Made by a program: the position numbers and the translations under genes. From a virus: a stretch of 62,807 nt of DNA. How positions within the stretch are numbered: the first letter of the stretch is position 1; each line of letters begins with the position of its first letter. The notes beneath the pieces are model-generated. The model worked only from the letters and a program-made list of their open reading frames with translations. It ran no database searches and had not been told where the DNA came from. The stretch is taken from positions 1-62,807 of IMG/VR virus record IMGVR_UViG_3300023184_000122. One strand, written 5' to 3'. Shown here one piece after another: positions 19,145-25,919 of the stretch.

Positions 19145-19747
19145 ATGCACAAACCCAGTAATAGAGTTGTCGAACAAATAGCAAGCATACTAATTGCGGT
19201 GATGTTTGTTTCGATCTTCTCTACTTATATTCAGTCATCTGTTGCACAGCAAGCAATACAAACAAAAGATGCAGTAAAAATCCAGATTGACAAAGAAATA
19301 GAAGAGCATAAAGTAAAAATTAAGACTCTAGAGTTAAAGAAGTTCTCTCAACAGAAGGGTTCTTTCTCTGACGAAGAGTTAGTCAAGATGTTAAGCGCAG
19401 TTGGGTTCGAAGGTAAGGCACTCAAAGTAGCGTGGGCAGTTGTGAAGAAAGAATCAAATGGACGCCCCCTAGCCTTTAATGGCAATGTTAAAACAGGAGA
19501 TAACTCATACGGCATATTCCAAATCAACATGATTGGTGGATTAGGCGTAGCACGGCGTGATAAGTTTGGTCTTGACTCTAATAAAGACTTATTCGACCCA
19601 GTTGTTAATGCCCAGATTGCTTACTACATGAGCAACGAAGGAAGCGATTGGTCATCATGGGGGGTAGGTAAGTTCCCTTATAATGGTGATACCGACCAAG
19701 CCATGTATAACTTATGGATTACCAAGTTCCCAGAAGGAGCAATCTAG
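19145..19747 (+). CDS. Lysozyme-like/SLT transglycosylase, membrane-anchored or secreted
   Basis: A 200-residue protein. A hydrophobic segment near residues 11-30 acts as signal or anchor, followed by a charged coiled stretch and then a lysozyme-like domain: candidate catalytic E103 in KKESNG and the GDNSYGIFQIN turn at 118-128 typical of SLT/goose-lysozyme-like muramidases. The C-terminal part (NAQIAYYMSNEGSDWSSWG) also fits. I start it at ATG 19145 behind AAAGGAAAA; a longer frame from 19115 runs into the leader. It would cleave peptidoglycan glycan strands, for lysis or entry. The stop shares a base with the GTG of the next gene. Confidence 0.83.
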   Translation: MHKPSNRVVEQIASILIAVMFVSIFSTYIQSSVAQQAIQTKDAVKIQIDKEIEEHKVKIKTLELKKFSQQKGSFSDEELVKMLSAVGFEGKALKVAWAVVKKESNGRPLAFNGNVKTGDNSYGIFQINMIGGLGVARRDKFGLDSNKDLFDPVVNAQIAYYMSNEGSDWSSWGVGKFPYNGDTDQAMYNLWITKFPEGAI

Positions 19748-20235
19748 TGAGCGATGAATTAAATCAAGAAGCCCCACTCAGTTGGGAAGCACCTGCCGAG
19801 GCTGAAGCCCCTGCGGTTGTTGAAGTTGTTTATACTCCACCAGAGCCAGAGCCAGAGCCAGAGCCAGTTGTAGTTCCAGAGCCAGAGCCAGTTGTTGAAG
19901 TTGTTGCTACTCCAGAGCCTGCGGCTGAAGTTGAAACACCTGCGGCTGAAGAAGCAAAAAGTAAAAAATTTACAACAGCAGCCAGTTATCAAGATGGAGA
20001 AGTTGTTGTCTTGTCTAAGTTAATTCTTAGCAACAAAGAAAGAAACTCTAGGTCAGTTGCTTTAGTTCAAGAGCAATTGATATCAAAAGGATATGCCGAT
20101 GCCGATATAGATAAACGAGGTTGGTATAAGGAAAATACCCATAAGGCATTATTAGAGTTCTGCGGTAGTGAAGGTATTAACCAAGCCACATTAAAGAAGT
20201 TGTTTGCTAATACAAAGGTAGCAATAGCCTACTAG
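19747..20235 (+). CDS. Pro/Glu-linker peptidoglycan-binding protein
   Basis: A 162-residue protein starting at GTG 19747 on the last base of the upstream stop. The first 75 residues are a Pro-Glu-Pro-Val repeat linker (PEPEPEPEPVVVPEPEPVVE). An exact dispersed-repeat copy is translated in frame as AKSKK at the linker end. The C-terminal part (SVALVQEQLISKGYADADIDKRG and WYKENTHKALLEF) looks like a PG_binding_1 domain. No signal peptide. It is probably the wall-binding partner of the transglycosylase, with which it is co-translated. Confidence 0.75.
   Translation: MSDELNQEAPLSWEAPAEAEAPAVVEVVYTPPEPEPEPEPVVVPEPEPVVEVVATPEPAAEVETPAAEEAKSKKFTTAASYQDGEVVVLSKLILSNKERNSRSVALVQEQLISKGYADADIDKRGWYKENTHKALLEFCGSEGINQATLKKLFANTKVAIAY
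19954..19967 (+). repeat. Dispersed 14-mer GCAAAAAGTAAAAA (coding)
   Basis: Exact copy inside the 19747 gene, read in frame as AKSKK. Shows the motif can lie within a reading frame. Confidence 0.85.
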
Positions 20236-20241
20236 AATTAA

Positions 20242-20268
20242 AAAAGCCCCCCTATGCGGGGGGCTTTT
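20242..20268. terminator. Bidirectional terminator
   Basis: AAAAGCCCCCC-TATGC-GGGGGGCTTTT is symmetrical, with A-run before and T-run after. It serves the rightward operon ending at 20235 and the leftward gene ending at 20280. Confidence 0.85.
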
Positions 20269-20279
20269 ATCAAGCCTTT

Positions 20280-20501
20280 TTAGGCTAGAGATAAGGCTGT
20301 TTTTGGGTGATTGAGAACAATAGCCAAGATTTCCTCAGCGTTTAGCATACGGGCTTCCTTGCCGTAGCCTTCCTCCATAACAATAACCTCAGAGATGGGT
20401 GCGGTGGTGTCAAGTAGTAATTCTCTAACCTGTGCGGTGGTATCTACTACAAAGTTGTAGTGGTGTCCTTCTGTTGTGATACTCACTCCATGTTGTGTCA
20501 T
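20280..20501 (-). CDS. Minus-strand hypothetical protein
   Basis: The only convincing minus-strand gene in the window. With the ATG complementary to 20499-20501 it encodes 73 residues behind GAAAGGGAAA; a longer frame to 20528 has no ribosome site. The sequence (QVRELLLDTTAPISEVIVMEEGYG) is alpha/beta and acidic, without a recognised domain. It has its own minus-strand promoter, so it is expressed independently of its convergent neighbours. Confidence 0.7.
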   Translation of the reverse strand: MTQHGVSITTEGHHYNFVVDTTAQVRELLLDTTAPISEVIVMEEGYGKEARMLNAEEILAIVLNHPKTALSLA

Positions 20502-20548
20502 TTGTTTCCCTTTCGTATTCCTAAGCACCCCTTGTGCTTATAAGCATA

Positions 20549-20577
20549 AAGATATTACACATATTTTTAGTTGTCAA
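20549..20577 (-). promoter_or_regulatory. Minus-strand promoter
   Basis: On the minus strand: TTGACA (complement of 20572-20577), 17 bases, TATCTT (complement of 20549-20554), pointing at the gene that starts at 20501. Confidence 0.7.
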
Positions 20578-20759
20578 GTATCTAATATAGGCGTGTCTTA
20601 ATCAGGCAAATATTCTAAGAATATCTAGAGTAAAGGTTGATAGTTAGACTTAAAGGCAAGAGCAGTCAAACCATAAACATTGGCTTTGGTGCATTCAACA
20701 TTAGAACAATTTTTTTAGTTGTGAAACATCTAAGCCCTGATATATCTAGGCTAACCAAA

Positions 20760-20792
20760 CTTGATCCACCTTGACTCAACCTTGACTACAAG
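20760..20792 (+). repeat. Three tandem 11-base repeats
   Basis: CTTGATCCAC-, CTTGACTCAAC and CTTGACTACAA follow in register. Each holds a TTGAYT, so alternative -35 boxes or an operator array are both possible; TATACC at 20795 could be the matching -10. Confidence 0.45.
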
Positions 20793-21044
20793 CCTATACC
20801 TATAGAACAATACTAAACATAGATATAAAAAATAAAAGTATTTCTTGCCTTAAAACCTAAAAAAGTAAAAAAGCCTAGTGTCATTAAAAAACTTTCCGGA
20901 AACGATTTAGAAAATGTCGAAATGCATGCAGAGCCTTCTCACAGGCCAAAAGCAAATAATGGAAACCTTCATATTTTTGTCTTTTCGTCCAATAAGCAAT
21001 GCCCTCTTCCTGTACGACATTTAAAAACAATGTAAAATAAAGGA

Positions 21045-21545
21045 GTGAAAAACAAACCAAAACTACCTAAAGAAGAGATTAAGTTTTTACTCTCTCTTTC
21101 CCAAGATGCCTTTACTGCTCGCCTTCGCTCCCTCTGGGAAGCAGGCTGGTCACTTGGGATTATCGCTGAGTCTTTTACTCCGCCTAGACCAAAATCAACT
21201 GTTCATTTCTGGGTTAAAAATGCTACTCAGCAGGAACAAATAAAACCTATCCCAGAAACTCCATCCAAGTCTTTAACGGTTCTTTCCCCTATTGCTGATA
21301 CGCCTAGACTTCGTTCTATATCTCTTGGTGTACCTCCTGAGATTAGAGCACGTTTAAAACACCTTTCTAGCCTTTCTAGACGCTATAGATCAAAGAGCGC
21401 AGCAAATAGTGAACCAGCCTTAGCAAATGTTGCTTTAACTGAACTTGCAAGGAGTCTGCATAATCAAGGAGTTTCAACCGCCGCTATCGCTGAATCCGCT
21501 GGCGTTACATATCGAGCCATGGCTAGAAGAATAAGCAATGGCTAA
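21045..21545 (+). CDS. Double-HTH DNA-binding protein, possible small terminase or late regulator
   Basis: A 166-residue basic protein. Two helix-turn-helix units are visible: AGWSLGIIAESFTPPRPKST near residues 33-52 and QGVSTAAIAESAGVTYRAMA near 144-163. They are joined by a basic linker. The GTG start at 21045 sits directly against AAAGGA, with TAAAAT seven bases before it, so it could be leaderless. It is the first gene of the head module, where small terminase subunits often lie, but the double-HTH form equally suits a regulator. It overlaps the next gene by 8 bases. Confidence 0.65.
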   Translation: MKNKPKLPKEEIKFLLSLSQDAFTARLRSLWEAGWSLGIIAESFTPPRPKSTVHFWVKNATQQEQIKPIPETPSKSLTVLSPIADTPRLRSISLGVPPEIRARLKHLSSLSRRYRSKSAANSEPALANVALTELARSLHNQGVSTAAIAESAGVTYRAMARRISNG

Positions 21546-21885
21546 AACATATAAGAACTCTTCTGGAACATACTTAGATAAAGACCTAGTTGTTGCCATA
21601 TGGCTAAACCCAGAGAAGCAAGGTGCTAGACCAAACGCTAGACGTCTAGAAACAATTACTTCCAAGGAATCTCCTAATCCAATTGCTTTTCCATTAAATC
21701 TTCTTAAGAAAAATAAAGTCTGGGCTCTATGCCCCGTTGTAGTTAAAGTAGAGGACATAGATGTATGGTTAACTCCTAAAGGTGCTTCCAGAGAAAAACC
21801 TCTTCTAGTACCTCTAACAATCGCTAAATCATATTTCGGCTGGGAAGATTTTCACATACCTTCCGAGTATAAGGAGGTTGTGTGA
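21538..21885 (+). CDS. Hypothetical protein
   Basis: A 115-residue basic protein (YKNSSGTYLDKDLVVAIWLNPEK, then WALCPVVVKVEDIDVWL). No recognised domain. Coupled to the HTH gene and, by 4 bases, to the next (GTGA). Confidence 0.6.
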   Translation: MAKTYKNSSGTYLDKDLVVAIWLNPEKQGARPNARRLETITSKESPNPIAFPLNLLKKNKVWALCPVVVKVEDIDVWLTPKGASREKPLLVPLTIAKSYFGWEDFHIPSEYKEVV

Positions 21886-22241
21886 ACGTGGTAGCTGATG
21901 TATTTCCAGCGATGGTCGCCTTAGCCTTACCAGGATCTTTAGAGGATATAAATGAACTTCTACCTAAGGGCGCATCTCCTGCAGGCACTAGGCATGTAGA
22001 TAGATGTAGAGCAATCTTGCTGAATAATAAACTCTTAATTGCTGTAGATACCCCTACAGGAGCCAATGTAGTCTTCAATGAAACTTATGTTTCTCATAGC
22101 AAAATAGATAGAGTCCATAGGGTTACCACCGAGTCTGGAAAACTTATTGCATTTACTAAAGACGATAACTGCGGATGTGGCTCTAGGCTTAGGTCTTGGA
22201 ACCCATACGGGTCAATAATTACTGTTGGAGGGGAAGAGTAA
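21882..22241 (+). CDS. Hypothetical protein
   Basis: A 119-residue protein starting at GTG 21882 behind AAGGAGG. It has DDNCGCGSRLRSW near the C-terminus, a CGC motif that could bind metal. The preceding part is beta-rich (LLIAVDTPTGANVVFN). It is immediately adjacent to the DUF1360-like gene. Not recognised. Confidence 0.6.
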   Translation: MNVVADVFPAMVALALPGSLEDINELLPKGASPAGTRHVDRCRAILLNNKLLIAVDTPTGANVVFNETYVSHSKIDRVHRVTTESGKLIAFTKDDNCGCGSRLRSWNPYGSIITVGGEE

Positions 22242-22532
22242 ATGGATAACTTATTTGAGTTATCAGTGGCTGGTCTTGCGACCTATAGAATAGCAAGGCT
22301 TATTGTTAAAGACGAGATATTCTCTAAATTAAGAAATGCAATTTGGAAAAAGTTTCCTCCAGAGAGATCTAAGTTTGGTTATCTATTTACCTGTATGTGG
22401 TGTACTGCAATTTGGGTCGCATCACTACTTGAAATATCACGTATCATTATCCCTAATGTAGTACATCCAGTAGAGGTTGTTCTAGCAATCTCTGCTATTG
22501 CTGGTTTGTTGGCTGCGTATGAAGAAAAGTGA
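22242..22532 (+). CDS. DUF1360-like membrane protein
   Basis: A 96-residue protein with LATYRIARLIVKDEIF, followed by a hydrophobic segment with FTCMWCTAIWVASLL and a second hydrophobic stretch (VVLAISAIAGLLAAY). This follows the DUF1360 order: ATYR-TRL--EDEIF, then L-C-WC-G-W. The family occurs in actinobacteria and their phages; function unknown. Its end overlaps the portal start by 14 bases. Confidence 0.75.
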   Translation: MDNLFELSVAGLATYRIARLIVKDEIFSKLRNAIWKKFPPERSKFGYLFTCMWCTAIWVASLLEISRIIIPNVVHPVEVVLAISAIAGLLAAYEEK

Positions 22533-24300
22533 TAGTTCTTCTACTCCGCCACAGAGACGAGGAGTTTCAAGGGTGAGTGTTTTTAAACACCAAGAGCCGA
22601 TAGAGCCTACCCCTATTGTTGCGTCTGAAATTGCTCCAAAGAAAATTAGAAAAAGAAAAAAGTCTACTACTCGTTCAACTCAGATAGTTAGAAACATTAA
22701 ACCAAAACTTACAGGCGCTGCTGGAATATTTATTTCCTCTAATGCTCAATCAGTTTCCTACTCAACACCTAGAACTTTAACTGCTGCTGCAGTACAAATT
22801 AAAATTAATGATAAAGGCGAGTTTGAACAATTCAAACAACGTCGCTCTGCTGGATCTAGCGCATGGCAATCCGAAGCGTGGGAATATTATGATGCCATCG
22901 GAGAAATCAAATACGCATTTAACTTAGTTGCCTCCGTTGTTTCTCGTATTCGTATTTACGCTGCTGCTGTTGACAACGCTGCAGAAGCACCAGCACCAGT
23001 TGCGCTATCTAGTGTTATTGATCCACGTTTAGCAGCGGCAGCCGAGCGAGCACTTGCTCGTTTAGATTCCGCGTACGGTGGACAAGCAGGACTTCTTCGC
23101 GATGCTGCATTAAACATTTCAGTTGCTGGTGAATGTTACTTAGTTCAAATGCCAGAACGTGCTGGTTCAGGAATTCCAGAGTCTTGGGATATTAAATCCG
23201 TAGATGAGATTATGACTGACACTCGTGGTGGATTTAATGTTGTTGGTCGTAGAGAACAAAGTATTGGTGGAAATATGACAGCCAATAATAAACTTTCTAA
23301 GAGTGCATTTGTAGGACGCATTTGGCGTTCACATCCTCGTTACTCAGATGAAGCAGATTCATCTCTTCGTGGCTTACTAGATCTTTGCGCAGAACTTTTA
23401 CTTCTTAATAGAACATTCCGTGCTACAGCACGTTCACGTCTAAACGCTGGTGCACTTTATTTACCAGACGGCTTGTCAGTTGCAGCAGGTGGCGACCCAG
23501 ATTATCCATATGACACAGATAGCGAAGCAAACCCAGGATTTACTGCAGAAGAAGCAGAGGATGAGTTTGAAGAACAATTAATTGACGCTATGACAACTCC
23601 TATTCGTGATGAGGAGTCTGCTAGCGCAGTAGTTCCACTTATTATTCGCGGTCCTGCCGAACTTGGCGACAAGATTAAACAATTTAAGTTTGAGCGTTCA
23701 TTTGATCCAGCACTTGCTTCTCGCGCCGACAGAGTGTTAGAGCGAATCCTTCAAGGACTAGATGTTCCTAAGGATGTTGTTACTGGTCTAGCAAACGTTA
23801 AGTATTCAAATGCACTTCAAATCGATGAGTCACTATATAAGGCACATATCGAACCATTAATGCTATTAATTGCTGATGCTTTAACAGTTGTTTACTTACG
23901 TCCATACCTTAAGGCACAAGGATTTACTGAATCAGAGGTAGATCGAATTGTTGTTTGGTATGACCCTTCAGCAGTTGCTACTAGAAATGATAAAGCAGCC
24001 GATGCTGACTCAGGATTTGATCGTGGTGCTATTTCTTACGACTCATGGAGACGTGCTCATGGATTCTCATCTATGGATGCGCCAACACCGAATGAACTTG
24101 CTATCCGTATGCTTTCCGAGAAGGGCTCAATTGGTCCAGAGTTAACAGAAGCAATGTTGAACACTGTTGCTCCAGAAATGATGAATGCAGTTAGAGATAC
24201 ACAGCAAGAAAATTCTGTTGCTCCTCTGCCACCAGAGGTAGAACAAGTTTTACAACAAGCAACACAACCCCCCACTGAGCAACAAGGAGTTACACAATGA
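22519..24300 (+). CDS. Portal protein
   Basis: A 593-residue protein when started at ATG 22519 (a TTG at 22498 would add seven residues). A basic low-complexity N-terminal arm precedes SAWQSEAWEYYDAIGEIKYAFNLVASVVSRI in parts, the usual opening of HK97/SPP1-type portals in actinophages. NISVAGECYLVQ, then DVPKDVVTGLANVKYSNALQIDESLYKAHIEP, in which the wing and clip helices are recognisable, follow. The C-terminal tail is Gln/Pro-rich. It forms the dodecameric DNA gate at one capsid vertex. It overlaps the Dps gene by 4 bases (ATGA). Confidence 0.85.
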   Translation: MKKSDSSSTPPQRRGVSRVSVFKHQEPIEPTPIVASEIAPKKIRKRKKSTTRSTQIVRNIKPKLTGAAGIFISSNAQSVSYSTPRTLTAAAVQIKINDKGEFEQFKQRRSAGSSAWQSEAWEYYDAIGEIKYAFNLVASVVSRIRIYAAAVDNAAEAPAPVALSSVIDPRLAAAAERALARLDSAYGGQAGLLRDAALNISVAGECYLVQMPERAGSGIPESWDIKSVDEIMTDTRGGFNVVGRREQSIGGNMTANNKLSKSAFVGRIWRSHPRYSDEADSSLRGLLDLCAELLLLNRTFRATARSRLNAGALYLPDGLSVAAGGDPDYPYDTDSEANPGFTAEEAEDEFEEQLIDAMTTPIRDEESASAVVPLIIRGPAELGDKIKQFKFERSFDPALASRADRVLERILQGLDVPKDVVTGLANVKYSNALQIDESLYKAHIEPLMLLIADALTVVYLRPYLKAQGFTESEVDRIVVWYDPSAVATRNDKAADADSGFDRGAISYDSWRRAHGFSSMDAPTPNELAIRMLSEKGSIGPELTEAMLNTVAPEMMNAVRDTQQENSVAPLPPEVEQVLQQATQPPTEQQGVTQ

Positions 24301-24752
24301 ACGTAGAAAAACCAGAACTAGTTAATGCTCTAGCAGTTGGTCTTAGTGATGCTGTAGTACTTTCTCATAAAGTGCAAGGAGCGCACTGGAATGTTATGGG
24401 ATCTGACTTCCCAGAGTTTCATGAGTTCTTTGGTGAAATATATGAAGACATTGATGGATCTATAGATCCTTTTGCTGAAAACATAAGAAAACTTGGAGCC
24501 ATATCTCCATATCGATTAGTTGAGTTTGCTCGTATGTCAAACATTGAAGACACAGATGTAGGTTATATGTGTTTAGATCTTGCTAGAGACATTCTTATCT
24601 ATAATGCTGTAATGCTTAACGATTTAAGAAAAGCATTTGATATAGCAAACCAAGCAAATGAGCAAGGTATTGCAAACTTTATTGCAGAGCGTATTGATAT
24701 GCATGCCAAATGGGATTGGCAATTAAAAGCAACCACTAATCAAGGAATGTAA
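24297..24752 (+). CDS. dps: Dps-like mini-ferritin
   Basis: A 151-residue all-helical protein. KVQGAHWNVMGSDFPEFHEFF matches the Dps signature. The ferroxidase ligands line up by spacing with E. coli Dps (H51, H63, D78, E82): here H30, H42, D57 and E61, with intervals 12, 15 and 4 exactly preserved. A Trp (W31) follows the first His as usual. Dps oxidises and stores iron as a 12-mer and may bind DNA; no basic N-terminal tail is present, so DNA binding is not expected. It sits inside the head operon between the portal and the head-protein genes, coupled by ATGA, so it is made late. Confidence 0.92.
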   Translation: MNVEKPELVNALAVGLSDAVVLSHKVQGAHWNVMGSDFPEFHEFFGEIYEDIDGSIDPFAENIRKLGAISPYRLVEFARMSNIEDTDVGYMCLDLARDILIYNAVMLNDLRKAFDIANQANEQGIANFIAERIDMHAKWDWQLKATTNQGM

Positions 24753-24755
24753 TAA

Positions 24756-25919
24756 ATGTCAAAGCAGATTAATCCATTAGATTGGGTAAAAGATGAAAAT
24801 AGGGACTACATCCCTTTTTCAGGTATTTCTGCTGCTGGTAAAGGTCCATGTTGGGATGGTTATAAGCAGGTTGGAATGAAAAAAGGTAAGAATGGAAATA
24901 TGGTACCCAACTGCGTTCCTATCGATGCTTCAGATGATTCAGAGTTTGCAGCAAAAAATAAAAGAACAATTTCTCAGACTCCTGCTCCTAAGAAAGATCA
25001 AGTTAAGGGTTCTAGTAAAAATAAAAAAGGATCTGCATCAGGTTCTCGTAAAGTTGTTTTTTCTAAAGCAGTAGAGAACTCTCTTAAAGAGAAAGTCTCT
25101 AATCATAACGAGAAAAGTCCTAAAGGAAGAAGAGCAACTTTAGGTATGTTAAAAGCAGTTTATCGTCGTGGCGCTGGAGCATTTTCTGTTTCTCATCGTC
25201 CTGGTATGAACCGTAATCAGTGGGCAATGGGAAGAGTAAATGCTTTTCTAAAACTACTTAAGTCTGGCAGACCAACAAATGCTGCTTATAAGTCAGACAA
25301 TGATTTGCTACCATCTTCTCATCCTCGTAGCACTAAAAAATCAAACTCTATTACTGCAGCAGGTTTAGTTCCTGAAGAACAAGATTTAGCAAATGCATTG
25401 ATTGAGATCTCGCAGAAGTATGGAAAATTTAATGAAGACGAAGAAGGTATTTGGGCAGGCTACACGCCGCCAGCGGAAAATGAAGTTGCTTCTATTGGTG
25501 TTACTTGCGCCAATTGCGTTCTATATGCTGGGGGTTCGAATTGTAAAATCATTGCTCTCCCAGTTGAGCCAACAGGAAAATGTAGATTTGCCGTAATACC
25601 TGACGGAGTTGTTAATGTAGAAGGCAGTAAAAATCTAACTGAAGTAAAAGATGAATTAGATGAGTACGTAATAGATCAAGAGTTAAATGTTCTACTAAAG
25701 AACAAAGAAGATTATGAAACTGTAGAAGATGCAATTTTTGCTATGACTGAGTATCTAGGTTATGGATATGAAGCAGAGCCTGCAATTAGAGCAAGTTGGT
25801 TAAGAGCAGTTAAAAATGGAGAAGATCCATTCTTAAGAGCATCACTTCTTGCTTCACTAGGAAAAGGTAGTTTAGATGCAGATTTGCTTCCAGTACTAGA
25901 AGAGGAGGATCAATCATGA
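24756..25919 (+). CDS. Head-module protein with Cys4 cluster
   Basis: A 387-residue protein in several parts: a Lys-rich middle, a segment LGMLKAVYRRGAGAFSVSHR and NQWAMGRVNAFLKLLKSGRP, a linker DLLPSSHPRSTKKSNSITAAG, and then a four-cysteine group C251-x2-C254-x8-C263-x12-C276 reminiscent of small iron-sulfur (HiPIP-like) domains. The segment with GAGAFS-S-RPG-NR-QWAM-RVNAFL is familiar from phage head proteins of unknown function. The linker recurs in the giant protein downstream. Possibly an internal virion protein; roles inferred from position. Confidence 0.65.
   Translation: MSKQINPLDWVKDENRDYIPFSGISAAGKGPCWDGYKQVGMKKGKNGNMVPNCVPIDASDDSEFAAKNKRTISQTPAPKKDQVKGSSKNKKGSASGSRKVVFSKAVENSLKEKVSNHNEKSPKGRRATLGMLKAVYRRGAGAFSVSHRPGMNRNQWAMGRVNAFLKLLKSGRPTNAAYKSDNDLLPSSHPRSTKKSNSITAAGLVPEEQDLANALIEISQKYGKFNEDEEGIWAGYTPPAENEVASIGVTCANCVLYAGGSNCKIIALPVEPTGKCRFAVIPDGVVNVEGSKNLTEVKDELDEYVIDQELNVLLKNKEDYETVEDAIFAMTEYLGYGYEAEPAIRASWLRAVKNGEDPFLRASLLASLGKGSLDADLLPVLEEEDQS

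Larger units (their letters stand above)
20502..21044. other. Gene-free stretch between accessory and head modules
   Basis: No supported gene. From left to right it holds the promoter of the minus-strand gene, a 15-base palindrome ATATTCTAAGAATAT (20610-20624), three 11-base direct repeats of CTTGAYYCAAC type (about 20760-20792), a partial dispersed-repeat copy (about 20859-20872) and a 10-base palindrome TTTCCGGAAA (20893-20902). This is a plausible place for the late promoter of the head module. Confidence 0.55.

Noticed and set aside
20610-20624. Perfect palindrome ATATTCTAAGAATAT
   Set aside because: Short AT-rich palindromes are frequent in this base composition; no second copy was seen. 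Mentioned only as part of the gap.
20884-21030. Minus-strand frame of about 48 codons with protein-like composition (TKRQKYEGFHYLLLACEKAL)
   Set aside because: No ribosome site, only a TTG start and no promoter. It could be a decayed gene, but I cannot support it.
25516-25545. GGGGTTCGAATTG resembling a tRNA T-arm
   Set aside because: It lies inside the coding sequence for the Cys-cluster protein, and no cloverleaf can be drawn around it.
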